DNA of 64,000 nt from Pseudaeromonas sp038247115 (GTDB lineage: Bacteria; Pseudomonadota; Gammaproteobacteria; Enterobacterales; Aeromonadaceae), in the NCBI GenBank assembly GCA_038247115.1, contig JBBRVG010000001.1:62001-126000 (forward strand). Direction: 5' to 3'. A program made the translations under genes and the position numbers. The notes under the pieces are model-generated. The model did no database searches. It saw nothing but the letters and a program-made list of their open reading frames with translations, and was not told the origin of the DNA. Of this stretch, positions 17,684 through 25,718 are shown piece after piece (within the stretch, counting starts at the first letter, position 1; each line of letters begins with the position of its first letter).

Positions 17684-18430
17684 TTAGAATTTGTAACCGC
17701 GGTGCAGGGCGACGACGCCTTGGGTCAGATTGAAATACTCGACGGCTTCGAAGCCGACTGTCTCCATCATGCCCTTGAGGGTTTCCTGATCCGGATGCAT
17801 GCGGATCGATTCAGCCAGATATTGATAGCTGTCACCATCTTGTGCCACTAGTTTGCCCATTTTCGGCAGTATGTGGAATGAATAGAGATCATACAGCTTG
17901 GCCATCAGCTCGCTGGTGGGCTTGGAAAACTCCAGCACCAGCAGGCGACCTCCCGGCTTCAGCACCCGGAACATGGAGGCCAACGCCTTGTCTTTATCGG
18001 TGACGTTACGTAGCCCGAAGCCGATGGTGATGAGGTCAAAATGGTTATCCGGGAAGGGCAAGGCTTCGGCATTGGCCTGGACGTAACGGATGTTATCGAC
18101 CAGACCCAGATTGCGCAGCTTGTCGCGACCGACTTTGAGCATGGAGTCATTGATATCCGCCAGCACCACTTCCCCGGTTTCACCCACGATGCGCGAGAAA
18201 CGGGCGGTCAGATCACCGGTACCGCCTGCCAGATCCAGCGCCTTATGGCCAGGGCGCAAACCGGCACAATCGATGGCAAAGCGTTTCCACAGACGATGGA
18301 TGCCAAACGACATCAGATCGTTCATCAGGTCATACTTGGCGGCGACGGAATGAAACACACCCGCCACCATCTGCTCTTTCTCATGTGCAGCGACTGTCTT
18401 GTAGCCAAAATGCGTTGTTTCGTCACTCAT
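17684..18430 (-). CDS. ubiE: Ubiquinone/menaquinone C-methyltransferase UbiE
   Basis: 248 residues from the ATG at 18430; a reading from the TTG at 18454 would add eight residues that have no counterpart in the E. coli protein. SAM-binding motif LDLAGGTGDLTARFS, then VLADINDSML and QANAEALPFPDNHFD; the C-terminal LTQGVVALHRGYKF is diagnostic. Methylates demethylmenaquinone and the corresponding ubiquinone precursor. First gene of the ubiEJB-tatABCD-hemB operon; the next gene starts 15 bp later. Confidence 0.96.
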   Translation of the reverse strand: MSDETTHFGYKTVAAHEKEQMVAGVFHSVAAKYDLMNDLMSFGIHRLWKRFAIDCAGLRPGHKALDLAGGTGDLTARFSRIVGETGEVVLADINDSMLKVGRDKLRNLGLVDNIRYVQANAEALPFPDNHFDLITIGFGLRNVTDKDKALASMFRVLKPGGRLLVLEFSKPTSELMAKLYDLYSFHILPKMGKLVAQDGDSYQYLAESIRMHPDQETLKGMMETVGFEAVEYFNLTQGVVALHRGYKF

Positions 18431-18547
18431 CTCTAGATCCGTTCTCTGGTCCAAAAAACAGCCGCAGTGTATCGCAATTTACGGTCTAGATCAGGGAGAA
18501 GAGGACAGGGTTGTCGACGATGTGGCAGAAAACCGCGTACCAATCCG

Positions 18548-19336
18548 CTAGCCGGTTGGCTGGGGATCTTCTTCTGGACTCTGGGCATCATGGATATGGA
18601 TATGAAAACGGGAGAGCAACTGCCGCTCATGGGACGATAGCCCCTGTGCCAGACTGGCATACCAGATTTCAGCTTCCGCTATGGAATGATGGGCCAGGAT
18701 CCGCGAGGCAATGGTCAGCAATTGAGGGAGCGATGGCTGGATGGGCAGTATGGATGAGTATCGCGACGGAGCTGGTGAGGCATCCAGATAACTATGCAGC
18801 AACAACTGCAGTTGTTCGAAGGCTTGGGCATGTTGTTGTTGCACCTCCAAGGCATTACAGAAGTTCATCCGCATATAGGGGATGCTGTAATGGCTGGCGG
18901 CTCCGGTGATGGTACATAAATCCAACGCCCGTTCATAAGCGGGCTGGCTGGTGACAAAATCTTTGGCCAAGGTGGCGGCCGTTGCCAGATTGAACCAGGC
19001 ATCGGGGGTATTCTGTTGTTCGGCGACAAAGAGAAAGTAATTGACCGCCTCGTCATGACGGTGATTGTTCAGATGGGCGTGGGCCAGAATTTTACAGGCT
19101 TCGATAAGCTCCTGAGGGCTACCGCTCTGCAGTAATAAACCGGCGGCACTGACCACTGAGTCCAGTTGGTTATCCTGAAGTTCACGCCAGAGTCCACTAA
19201 ACAGCAAAGCTTCCCGCTCGGCGCTCTGATTGGGCGGTGATTTGCTTGCGGATTCTCTGAGTTGCGCCTGGTGCCACTGTTCCCTAATCCATTGCAACAT
19301 GCTCTCTACCCGTATTGAATTAGCCTGTGCTCTCAT
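18548..19336 (-). CDS. TPR-like helical protein of unknown function
   Basis: 262 residues, no signal peptide or membrane helix. The middle has tetratricopeptide-like helix pairs, clearest in ILAHAHLNNHRHDEAVNYFLF and AWFNLATAATLAKDF (about 84-125), and the rest is predicted helical. Start could also be the ATG at 19300, which gives MLQWIREQWHQAQ. I do not recognise an orthologue. It precedes ubiE by about 118 bp on the same strand, but is probably a separate unit; it is divergent from pqiA. A role as a protein-binding scaffold is inference only. Confidence 0.6.
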   Translation of the reverse strand: MRAQANSIRVESMLQWIREQWHQAQLRESASKSPPNQSAEREALLFSGLWRELQDNQLDSVVSAAGLLLQSGSPQELIEACKILAHAHLNNHRHDEAVNYFLFVAEQQNTPDAWFNLATAATLAKDFVTSQPAYERALDLCTITGAASHYSIPYMRMNFCNALEVQQQHAQAFEQLQLLLHSYLDASPAPSRYSSILPIQPSLPQLLTIASRILAHHSIAEAEIWYASLAQGLSSHERQLLSRFHIHIHDAQSPEEDPQPTG

Positions 19337-19646
19337 CCTTGAGGCGACTCTGACGGTGAATAATGCACTGACTATTAGTTGTCATGCCGTAGTCGGGATT
19401 CCATTTTTTACAAAATGACAGAGCTGACAGGTCAGGTGATTCGATTCTATGCGCTGGATCTGAGTTTTAGGCGGTTTTATGCTCGGTGTCAATCGAGTCA
19501 GCATTCGAAAGTTGAACTTTGCGTTTCTCGTTCGGAACTGTCTTCGAGGCGGTAACACTGGGTTTCACCAGGCTCGCAGCCCCGGGCGGTAAGCCCTTGT
19601 ACCGCCAGCCCGGATCACGGATGATAAATTTCTGTTTTTTTGCCGA
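19337..19646. other. Intergenic region between TPR gene and pqiA
   Basis: 310 bp without a gene. It contains a 7-bp hairpin GGCGGTA/TACCGCC with an 8-nt loop (19585-19606), 40 bp before the pqiA start, and a T7 run close to the start codon. No clear ribosome site precedes pqiA. Nothing else identifiable. Confidence 0.5.
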
Positions 19647-20924
19647 ATGCCCATGAGTTCAAATACCGTGACCAACCCGACCGTGAAAGAGCAACTTCCT
19701 GCCCGGGAGTGCGTTTGCCACGAGTGTGATTTAGTGGTGGCAGTGCCAGCGCTGCAGGAGGGAGAACAGGCTCTGTGCCCGCAGTGCGGTAATGTTTTGG
19801 TGCATCTGCCAAATAACCCTCGAGTGGGTCCTCCTGTTTTTGCGCTGACCAGTCTCATCATGCTGGTCTGTGCCAATATTTTACCGTTCCTGGCGATCAA
19901 CGCTCAGGGGATGGTCAACAGCATGAGCCTGTTTGAGGCAGCTTCTGTGCTGTTCAGCGAGGAGTACCGCGTCTTGTCGGTATTGGTTTTCCTGTGCATG
20001 CAATTGTTGCCGCTGTGCTGTCTGGGGCTGGTCTGTTATCTCTACTTGGGATTCCGTGTGCGGCAGAGTCCCCCTCCTTTTGCCGCCTCTGCGGCCCGGT
20101 GGCTATTTTTGCTCTTGCCCTGGAGCATGGTTGAAGTCTTTCTGGTGGGGGTGCTCATCAGTCTCATCAAGATCGCTTCACTGGCCCAGATCTCGGTCGG
20201 TTCCGGTTTCTGGTGTTTTTGTGTGTTCAGTGTCTGTTATTTAAAGAGCATGTTGTATCTGGATAAGGGCTGGATGTGGGAGCAGATCCGCGGTCCCATG
20301 CCAGACATTCCCAAGCTGCAGGAAGGGCAGAATGCCCTCGCGCAAGGTGTGACCCATTGCCATGGCTGTGAAGGCATTCTGGCCGCCGATGCGGTTCATT
20401 GTCCCCGTTGCCAGAGTGTGGTGCATACCCGGATCCCCCACAGCATCGAGTATTGTGTGGCGCTGCTTATCACCTCCTGCATCCTCTATATTCCTGCCAA
20501 TCTGCTGCCCATCATGGTCACGGAAAGCCTGGGTACCAATATCTACTCCACGATCCTCGGTGGTGTGATACTGCTGTGGAATATGGGCTCTTATCCCATC
20601 GCCATCGTCATTTTCGTGGCCAGCGTCCTGGTGCCGATTGCCAAGATCCTGGCGCTATTCTGGCTCTGCTATACGGTGCAACGGGGTGAGATCCATCATC
20701 GGCGAGGCAGAACCCGCCTCTATCGGCTGACCGAGTTCGTCGGCCGCTGGTCTATGGTGGATGTCTTTGTGGTCGCGATTCTGGTGGCCCTGATCCGGAT
20801 GGGCAAGCTGATGTCCATCTACCCCGGTGCGGCAGCGATGGCGTTTGCCGGGGTTGTGGTGGTGACCATGATTGCCGCCATGCGGTTTGATCCGCGACTG
20901 ATCTGGGATCGTCGCACGCACTGA
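19647..20924 (+). CDS. pqiA: PqiA/LetA-family inner-membrane protein
   Basis: 425 residues with two repeated modules, each a zinc-ribbon followed by four membrane helices. First ribbon: CHEC (residues 24-27) and CPQC (about 45-48); second: CHGC and CPRC near residues 237-256. In E. coli PqiA and LetA (YebS) work with MCE-domain proteins (PqiB, LetB) that bridge the periplasm and carry lipids to or from the outer membrane. Here no MCE gene follows; the next gene is yhhQ. So this is an orphan member of the family, or its partner is elsewhere. A start at the second ATG (19653) is equally possible. Confidence 0.88.
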   Translation: MPMSSNTVTNPTVKEQLPARECVCHECDLVVAVPALQEGEQALCPQCGNVLVHLPNNPRVGPPVFALTSLIMLVCANILPFLAINAQGMVNSMSLFEAASVLFSEEYRVLSVLVFLCMQLLPLCCLGLVCYLYLGFRVRQSPPPFAASAARWLFLLLPWSMVEVFLVGVLISLIKIASLAQISVGSGFWCFCVFSVCYLKSMLYLDKGWMWEQIRGPMPDIPKLQEGQNALAQGVTHCHGCEGILAADAVHCPRCQSVVHTRIPHSIEYCVALLITSCILYIPANLLPIMVTESLGTNIYSTILGGVILLWNMGSYPIAIVIFVASVLVPIAKILALFWLCYTVQRGEIHHRRGRTRLYRLTEFVGRWSMVDVFVVAILVALIRMGKLMSIYPGAAAMAFAGVVVVTMIAAMRFDPRLIWDRRTH

Positions 20925-20949
20925 ACCAGCACTGGATCGACACTGTTGC

Positions 20950-20977
20950 TTGCCGCCCGGATAAAACTCCGTATAAT
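20950..20977 (+). promoter_or_regulatory. Strong sigma-70 promoter of yhhQ
   Basis: TTGCCG, 16-bp spacer, perfect TATAAT, followed by a GC-rich discriminator GCGCCGCC. Predicted start about 20984. Confidence 0.7.
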
Positions 20978-20983
20978 GCGCCG

Positions 20984-21108
20984 CCTTGCCTGCCGCCGGG
21001 CGAGGATCCACACTGGATCCTGAGCGTGCCGAGTGGATCGGAGTCAAGGCCGTCAAATGGGTTCCCTCACCCCGTCTGACGGATTCAAACCATCAAAAAG
21101 GACACAAT
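20984..21108 (+). promoter_or_regulatory. Structured 5-prime leader of yhhQ
   Basis: About 125 nt between the promoter and the yhhQ start. Visible stems: CTTGCC/GGCGAG; GGATCC-acact-GGATCC; and CCGTC...GACGG enclosing GGGT-tccctc-ACCC. The ribosome site lies in AAAAAGGAC, just after the last stem. PreQ1 riboswitches are known before genes of this transporter family, but the sequence does not fit the short class I pattern convincingly, so the ligand (if any) is unknown. Confidence 0.4.
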
Positions 21109-21774
21109 ATGCAGTTATCATCCGCGCATTATCAGACGGCGCTTATTCGTCTGTCCCTGTTCCATGTGGCTATTATTGCCGCGAGTAACTATCTGGTTCA
21201 GCTGCCCATCAGCTTGTTCGGATTGCACACCACCTGGGGTGCATTTACCTTTCCGTTCATCTTTTTGGCAACAGATCTGACCGTCCGCATCTTCGGTGCC
21301 GAATTGGCGCGGCGCATCATTTTAGTGGTGATGATGCCAGCCCTGTTGGTGTCCTATCTGCTGGGGGTGGTGTTTTTTGAAGGCCAGTTCCAGGGGGCTG
21401 GACAGTTAGCGCAGTTCAATCTGTTCGTGGCGAGAATTGCCTGCGCCAGTTTTATGGCCTATTTGCTGGGGCAGATCCTGGATGTCTCTGTGTTTAACCG
21501 CCTGCGTCAGCTCAAAGCCTGGTGGGTGGCTCCGGTGGCTTCCACCATCATAGGTAATTTGCTGGATACGATGGCATTTTTCTTCATCGCGTTCTGGCGT
21601 AGCCCGGATGCATTCATGGCCGCCCATTGGGTCGAGATTGCGACTGTGGACTATGGGGTGAAGCTGCTGATCAGTATCGGACTGTTTGTGCCTGCATATG
21701 GTGTCTTGTTGCGCTATCTGATGGCGAAGTTGCTGGGCTCCCGGCAGGCAGAATTGAATCGTCAAGTGAGCTAG
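21109..21774 (+). CDS. yhhQ: Queuosine precursor transporter YhhQ (COG1738)
   Basis: 221 residues with six membrane helices; imports preQ0/preQ1 for queuosine modification of tRNA. Typical stretches are ASNYLVQLP, WGAFTFPFIFLATDLTVRIFG and GNLLDTMAFFFIAFW. The ATG at 21109 is chosen because it follows AAAAAGGAC and matches the family N terminus; an in-frame ATG at 20986 lies upstream in the leader. Confidence 0.92.
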   Translation: MQLSSAHYQTALIRLSLFHVAIIAASNYLVQLPISLFGLHTTWGAFTFPFIFLATDLTVRIFGAELARRIILVVMMPALLVSYLLGVVFFEGQFQGAGQLAQFNLFVARIACASFMAYLLGQILDVSVFNRLRQLKAWWVAPVASTIIGNLLDTMAFFFIAFWRSPDAFMAAHWVEIATVDYGVKLLISIGLFVPAYGVLLRYLMAKLLGSRQAELNRQVS

Positions 21775-21965
21775 CCTGGAGCTATCTATTTGCGCAGATC
21801 CAGATGACCCGTTGCGTAGTTTGTGATCTGCCGCAAATCCATGTGTTCAGAAAGTGCGGAAAATGTCCGCCTTGCCGTTCTTCCCTACCCTCAGGTAGCG
21901 GGAAAAAGTCAGTTTTTGTGGTTCCGCTGTAGACGCCGTGAATGTTTTCCACATTGACCGAGATC

Positions 21966-21990
21966 AGGATCCTGTTCGATTCAGGATCCT
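21966..21990 (+). terminator. Hairpin after yhhQ, possible terminator
   Basis: Nine-base-pair stem AGGATCCTG/CAGGATCCT with a 7-nt loop followed by TCATTATTT. The T-tract is weak and the hairpin is 190 bp beyond the stop codon. Confidence 0.4.
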
Positions 21991-22084
21991 TCATTATTTA
22001 ACTTGCTGATATGCATAGTTAAATTCGTGCTTTCATTTCGAGTGAAAGCACAATTTGTTGATCCTTGATTTTTCCTCAACAGAG

Positions 22085-22113
22085 ATATCCACAGTTTGTT
22101 AAAGTTATGCACA
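22085..22113 (+). promoter_or_regulatory. Pair of DnaA-box-like sites before polA
   Basis: ATATCCACA (22085-22093, one mismatch to TTATNCACA) and TTATGCACA (22105-22113, full match), same orientation, 20 bp apart, 73-101 bp before the polA start. Confidence 0.5.
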
Positions 22114-22185
22114 GGTTGCACCGTGACCGAATCGAGGTCGCTGTGGCATCCTTAGCCCACTTCCGAATTCTGCAGGATCCGCTTC

Positions 22186-24924
22186 ATGACAAGCCCAGCT
22201 CCGCTCATCCTGGTGGATGGCTCTTCCTATCTTTATCGTGCCTTTTTTGCCTCGCAACAGGCTGATCTGCGGACTGCAGCCGGGGTGCCCACTGGCGCGA
22301 TTCGCCTGATGACCAATATGTTGCGCAGTCTGCTCAAGCAGTATCCGAACTCCCCGGTTGCCGTGGTGTTTGATGCCAAAGGCAAGAGCTTTCGTAACGA
22401 TCTCTATCCAGAATACAAGGCCAATCGAGCGGCGATGCCGGATGAGCTACGGGCCCAGATTGCGCCGATCCATGCCATTATCCGCGCCATGGGCTTGCCG
22501 CTGCTGGTGATTGATGGCGTGGAAGCGGATGACGTCATCGGGACGCTGGCGCGTCAGGCTACCGAGCAACAGATCGAAATCCTGATCAGTACCGGTGATA
22601 AAGATATGGCGCAGTTGGTGTCTCCCCATGTGACGCTGATCGACACCATGAAAGGCGAGACCACGGATCGGCAGGGAGTCATCGATCGTTTTGGCGTGCC
22701 GCCTGAACTCATCATCGATTATCTGGCGTTGATGGGTGATTCCAGCGACAACATCCCGGGTATGGCGGGCGTTGGTCCGAAAACTGCCGTGGCGCTGCTG
22801 CAGGGGATTGGCAGTATCAATGAGGTGGCGAATAACCTGGATCAGGTGGCCGGACTGGCGTTTCGTGGCAGCAAAGGCTTCGCCGAAAAATTCCGCGAGC
22901 AGGAGGCCGTAGTTCGCCTTTCCTATGAGTTGGCAACCATCAAGACCGATGTCGAACTGGAAGTGGGGATTACCGACATTACCCAGCCGATGCCGGATCA
23001 CCAAGCCTTACAAGCGCTGTATCGTGAATACGAGTTCAAGGGTCTGATGGAAGAGGAAGGCAGTGCCGCCGCCGCTGCCGAGGCGCAGTCTGCTTTGCCG
23101 AAGGCGCCGGATGCGGTGAGCTATCACACCATCCTCGACGAGGCTGATTTTGCACTCTGGTTACAGCGTTTGGCAGAGGCCGAATTGTTTGCCTTTGATA
23201 CTGAGACCGATGCTCTGGATTACATGCAAGCCCGGATTGTGGGTGTCTCTTTTGCGGTAACGGCTGGGGAAGCGGCCTATCTGCCCTTGGCTCACGACTA
23301 TCTGGGCGCTCCGGCCCAGCTGGATCGGGATGCGACCTTGGCCCGTCTCAAGCCACTGCTGGAAGATGCCAGCAAGCGGAAAGTCGGCCAGAATCTGAAA
23401 TTTGATCGCAATGTGTTGCGCAATCATGGCATCGAATTGCGGGGCATTGCCTTCGATACCATGCTCGAGTCCTATGTTCTGGACTCCACCGCGACCCGGC
23501 ACAATATGGATGATTTGGCGGCCAAGTATCTGGGGGTCAAGACAGTGACCTTCGAAGAGATCGCGGGCAAGGGCGTCAAGCAGCTGACCTTCAACCAGAT
23601 TGAGCTGGAGAAGGCCGCACCCTATGCCGCTGAAGATGCCGATATTACCTTACGACTGCATCAGACCCTGTGGCCACAAGTTGCGGCGGTACCGACGCTA
23701 CAGTCGGTGCTGGAAAGCATAGAGCTGCCACTGGTACCTATCCTGGCCGATATGGAGCGCTGTGGCGCCTTGATTTCCGTCCCCAAGCTAGCCGAGCAGA
23801 GTCAGCAAATCGAGGTGCGGTTACGTGAACTGGAGCTGCAAGCCCATGACATGGCCGGGCAGGCGTTTAATCTGGCATCGCCGAAACAACTGGCGGAAAT
23901 TTTGTTTGAGAAGCTGGGGCTGCCGATCCTGAAGAAGACGCCCAAAGGCGCGCCTTCGACGGCGGAAGAAGTACTGGCGGAGCTGGCGGAAACCTATGAG
24001 CTGCCTCGTCTGCTTCTGGAGCACAGAACCCTGGCCAAGTTGAAATCCACCTACACGGATAAACTGCCGTTGATGGTGAACGCTGCGACGGGACGGGTGC
24101 ATACCTCCTACCATCAGGCAGTCACGGCAACCGGACGCCTCTCATCCACAGATCCGAATTTGCAAAATATACCGATCCGCAGCGAGGAAGGGCGGCGGAT
24201 CCGTCAGGCCTTCATTGCGGCTCCAGGCTACAAACTGGTGGCGGCGGATTATTCGCAAATCGAGTTGCGGATCATGGCTCATCTGTCGGAGGACCCGGGT
24301 CTGTTGCGCGCATTTGCAGCGGGACAAGATATTCACCGCGCAACGGCCGCAGAAATCATGGGCATCACCCCCGACGACGTCACCACAGAGCAGCGACGTA
24401 ACGCCAAGGCGATCAACTTCGGTCTCATCTATGGCATGAGTGCCTTTGGTCTGGCCAAGCAGTTGGGGATTCCGCGTAGCGAAGCGCAGCACTATATGGA
24501 CCGCTATTTTGCCCGTTATCCGGGAGTTCAGCGCTATATGGAGCGTACCCGAGTCCAGGCTGAAGAGCAGGGCTACGTTGAAACTCTGTTTGGCCGTCGT
24601 CTTTATCTACCCGATATTCGCGCCCGGAATCAGGGATTGCGTAAGGCGGCGGAGCGAGCTGCCATTAATGCACCCATGCAGGGAACCGCGGCTGACATCA
24701 TCAAGCGGGCTATGATTCAACTCGCCGAGTGGCTGCCAAGCTGTGAGACAGGCAGCATCCGTATGTTGATGCAGGTGCACGATGAATTGGTGTTTGAGGT
24801 TCGTGAGGACAAAGTCGACAGCTATCTGCCGGAAATTCGCCGCTTGATGAGTGATGCCGCCGAATTGGCCGTGCCGCTCGAGGTGGGGATAGGTGTCGGT
24901 GATAACTGGGATCAGGCACATTAA
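22186..24924 (+). CDS. polA: DNA polymerase I
   Basis: 912 residues with all three domains intact. 5-prime nuclease (1-300): LILVDGSSYLYRAF, EADDVIGTLA, STGDKDMAQLV, GDSSDNIPG. Proofreading 3-5 exonuclease (about 325-520): FAFDTETDALDY, KFDRNVLRN and YAAEDADITLRLH carry the metal ligands. Polymerase: DYSQIELRIMAHL (motif A), RRNAKAINFGLIYGMSAFGLA (O helix) and MQVHDELVFEV (motif C). Removes RNA primers and fills gaps. Ribosome site AGGA 8 nt before the ATG. Followed by Spot 42, the same order as in E. coli. Confidence 0.98.
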   Translation: MTSPAPLILVDGSSYLYRAFFASQQADLRTAAGVPTGAIRLMTNMLRSLLKQYPNSPVAVVFDAKGKSFRNDLYPEYKANRAAMPDELRAQIAPIHAIIRAMGLPLLVIDGVEADDVIGTLARQATEQQIEILISTGDKDMAQLVSPHVTLIDTMKGETTDRQGVIDRFGVPPELIIDYLALMGDSSDNIPGMAGVGPKTAVALLQGIGSINEVANNLDQVAGLAFRGSKGFAEKFREQEAVVRLSYELATIKTDVELEVGITDITQPMPDHQALQALYREYEFKGLMEEEGSAAAAAEAQSALPKAPDAVSYHTILDEADFALWLQRLAEAELFAFDTETDALDYMQARIVGVSFAVTAGEAAYLPLAHDYLGAPAQLDRDATLARLKPLLEDASKRKVGQNLKFDRNVLRNHGIELRGIAFDTMLESYVLDSTATRHNMDDLAAKYLGVKTVTFEEIAGKGVKQLTFNQIELEKAAPYAAEDADITLRLHQTLWPQVAAVPTLQSVLESIELPLVPILADMERCGALISVPKLAEQSQQIEVRLRELELQAHDMAGQAFNLASPKQLAEILFEKLGLPILKKTPKGAPSTAEEVLAELAETYELPRLLLEHRTLAKLKSTYTDKLPLMVNAATGRVHTSYHQAVTATGRLSSTDPNLQNIPIRSEEGRRIRQAFIAAPGYKLVAADYSQIELRIMAHLSEDPGLLRAFAAGQDIHRATAAEIMGITPDDVTTEQRRNAKAINFGLIYGMSAFGLAKQLGIPRSEAQHYMDRYFARYPGVQRYMERTRVQAEEQGYVETLFGRRLYLPDIRARNQGLRKAAERAAINAPMQGTAADIIKRAMIQLAEWLPSCETGSIRMLMQVHDELVFEVREDKVDSYLPEIRRLMSDAAELAVPLEVGIGVGDNWDQAH

Positions 24925-25034
24925 TTACGGCTTGTGTGGCCATTTTTCTGGCTGCCAGAAAAAAGTTCTTCGAATGTGGGAACTTTCGCCGAAATCTGCT
25001 GACTAATTTAATAGCAGAAATTGGACCATTTTGT

Positions 25035-25062
25035 AGACCTCCCTCCGTGGAGGTCTTTTTTT
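25035..25062 (+). terminator. Intrinsic terminator downstream of polA
   Basis: Eight-base-pair stem AGACCTCC/GGAGGTCT, 6-nt loop, then T7, about 110 bp past the polA stop. Confidence 0.88.
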
Positions 25063-25202
25063 ATCTGCAATTTGGGTGCCCCTGAATCGTGGTCTGTTAC
25101 AGCAGTAGCGAGGATTGCACCCGCTGGTTTGGGTGATGGTGTTCGTGAAAATGTTACCAGTCACGTCCTGGCTTTTTATTGAAACTTTACACCATAAATC
25201 AC

Positions 25203-25232
25203 TTGGCGCAGTCGCGGCGCGGGGCGTAGAGT
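25203..25232 (+). promoter_or_regulatory. Candidate spf promoter
   Basis: TTGGCG (25203-25208), 18-bp spacer, TAGAGT (25227-25232), 8 bp before the conserved first base of Spot 42. I see no good CRP site at the position used in E. coli. Confidence 0.4.
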
Positions 25233-25239
25233 TCGAGTG

Positions 25240-25338
25240 GTAGGGTACAGAGGTAAGATATTCCATCTTACACATTTTGCTTTGAGACATAGTCAGGCTG
25301 CTTAGCCGCCCCGGTGATGATTCACCGGGGCTTTTTTA
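25240..25338 (+). ncRNA. spf: Spot 42 small RNA
   Basis: The first 20 nt are identical to E. coli Spot 42 as I recall it (GTAGGGTACAGAGGTAAGAT), followed by a matching ATTCCATCTTA loop region, the TTAGCCGCCCC element and a terminator with a perfect 10-bp stem GCCCCGGTGA/TCACCGGGGC plus T6. Length about 99 nt, slightly shorter than the 109 nt of E. coli. Known as an Hfq-dependent regulator of carbon-use genes, repressed by CRP in enterobacteria. Position between polA and engB is conserved. Confidence 0.95.
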
Positions 25339-25427
25339 TTTGCGCGGCTGCCGCGTAGAAGAGCATGAGGGTTGGCGCTATATGTATGATCAAATAGAGT
25401 AATTACTGAATTTTATTTATTCACTAC

Positions 25428-25436
25428 TGCTATAAT
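25428..25436 (+). promoter_or_regulatory. Extended -10 promoter of putative sRNA
   Basis: TGCTATAAT, a perfect extended -10, 7 bp before the expected 5-prime end at about 25443. The -35 region (TGAATT, 25407-25412) is weak. Confidence 0.7.
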
Positions 25437-25442
25437 CAATCC

Positions 25443-25541
25443 AGCGCTTGAAAAGCTGATTGCCAGATGAGCTTTTCAGGTTAGCGCCTCCCCCTTTGAG
25501 ACCCTGTCTCCTGACGCCAGATGAAGATCTGGCGTTTTTTT
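25443..25541 (+). ncRNA. Putative second small RNA between spf and engB
   Basis: No protein is encoded here. After an extended -10 promoter the sequence forms a hairpin with an upper 9-bp stem TGAAAAGCT/AGCTTTTCA (449-457/470-478, loop GATTGCCAGATG) and a lower 5-bp stem GCGCT/AGCGC (444-448/483-487; offsets from 25000). A C-rich unpaired segment CTCCCCCTTTGAGACCC follows, then a perfect 9-bp terminator stem ACGCCAGAT/ATCTGGCGT with tetraloop GAAG and T7. This is the classical plan of a stand-alone trans-acting sRNA of about 100 nt. Vibrionaceae are reported to carry another sRNA gene (VSsrna24) downstream of spf; homology to it is not tested. Target pairing could use the C-rich segment, which is complementary to ribosome sites. 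Confidence 0.72.
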
Positions 25542-25666
25542 ATCGTTATCTGTAATCAAATTACGTTTTTAGTTTCCTAGTCTAACTTTTACGTTTTCTT
25601 GACTTAATTTCCCTTTGAAATCGTTATCTTTGGGCCGCCGATATTCATGCCGATGATCAAGGCCAT

Positions 25667-25696
25667 AAAAAAAACCGCCACAAGCGGGCGGTTTTC
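25667..25696 (-). terminator. Intrinsic terminator of engB
   Basis: Stem AACCGCC/GGCGGTT (25673-25679 and 25687-25693) with a tract of eight A on the left, giving a U-tract for the minus strand. 23 bp past the engB stop. Confidence 0.88.
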
Positions 25697-25718
25697 AAGG
25701 CGAAACAAAATTCTGTGT

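Larger units (their letters stand above)
21775..22185. other. Intergenic region yhhQ-polA
   Basis: 411 bp without a gene. Contains a terminator-like hairpin (21966-21990), a perfect 9-bp hairpin GTGCTTTCA/TGAAAGCAC (22027-22051) and two DnaA-box-like sequences in the AT-rich segment before polA. Confidence 0.6.

Noticed and set aside
20986..21108. N-terminal extension of YhhQ from the ATG at 20986
   Set aside because: It would begin right at the predicted transcription start, is hydrophilic and not family-like, and the ATG at 21109 has a proper ribosome site.
25081..25239. CGTGA...TCACG inverted repeat as a CRP site for spf
   Set aside because: The spacer between half-sites is 12 bp, not six, so CRP would not bind in the normal way.
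25231..25541. CRISPR-like or tandem repeats in the polA-engB gap
   Set aside because: The repeated hairpins are terminators and sRNA stems; there are no regular repeats with spacers.
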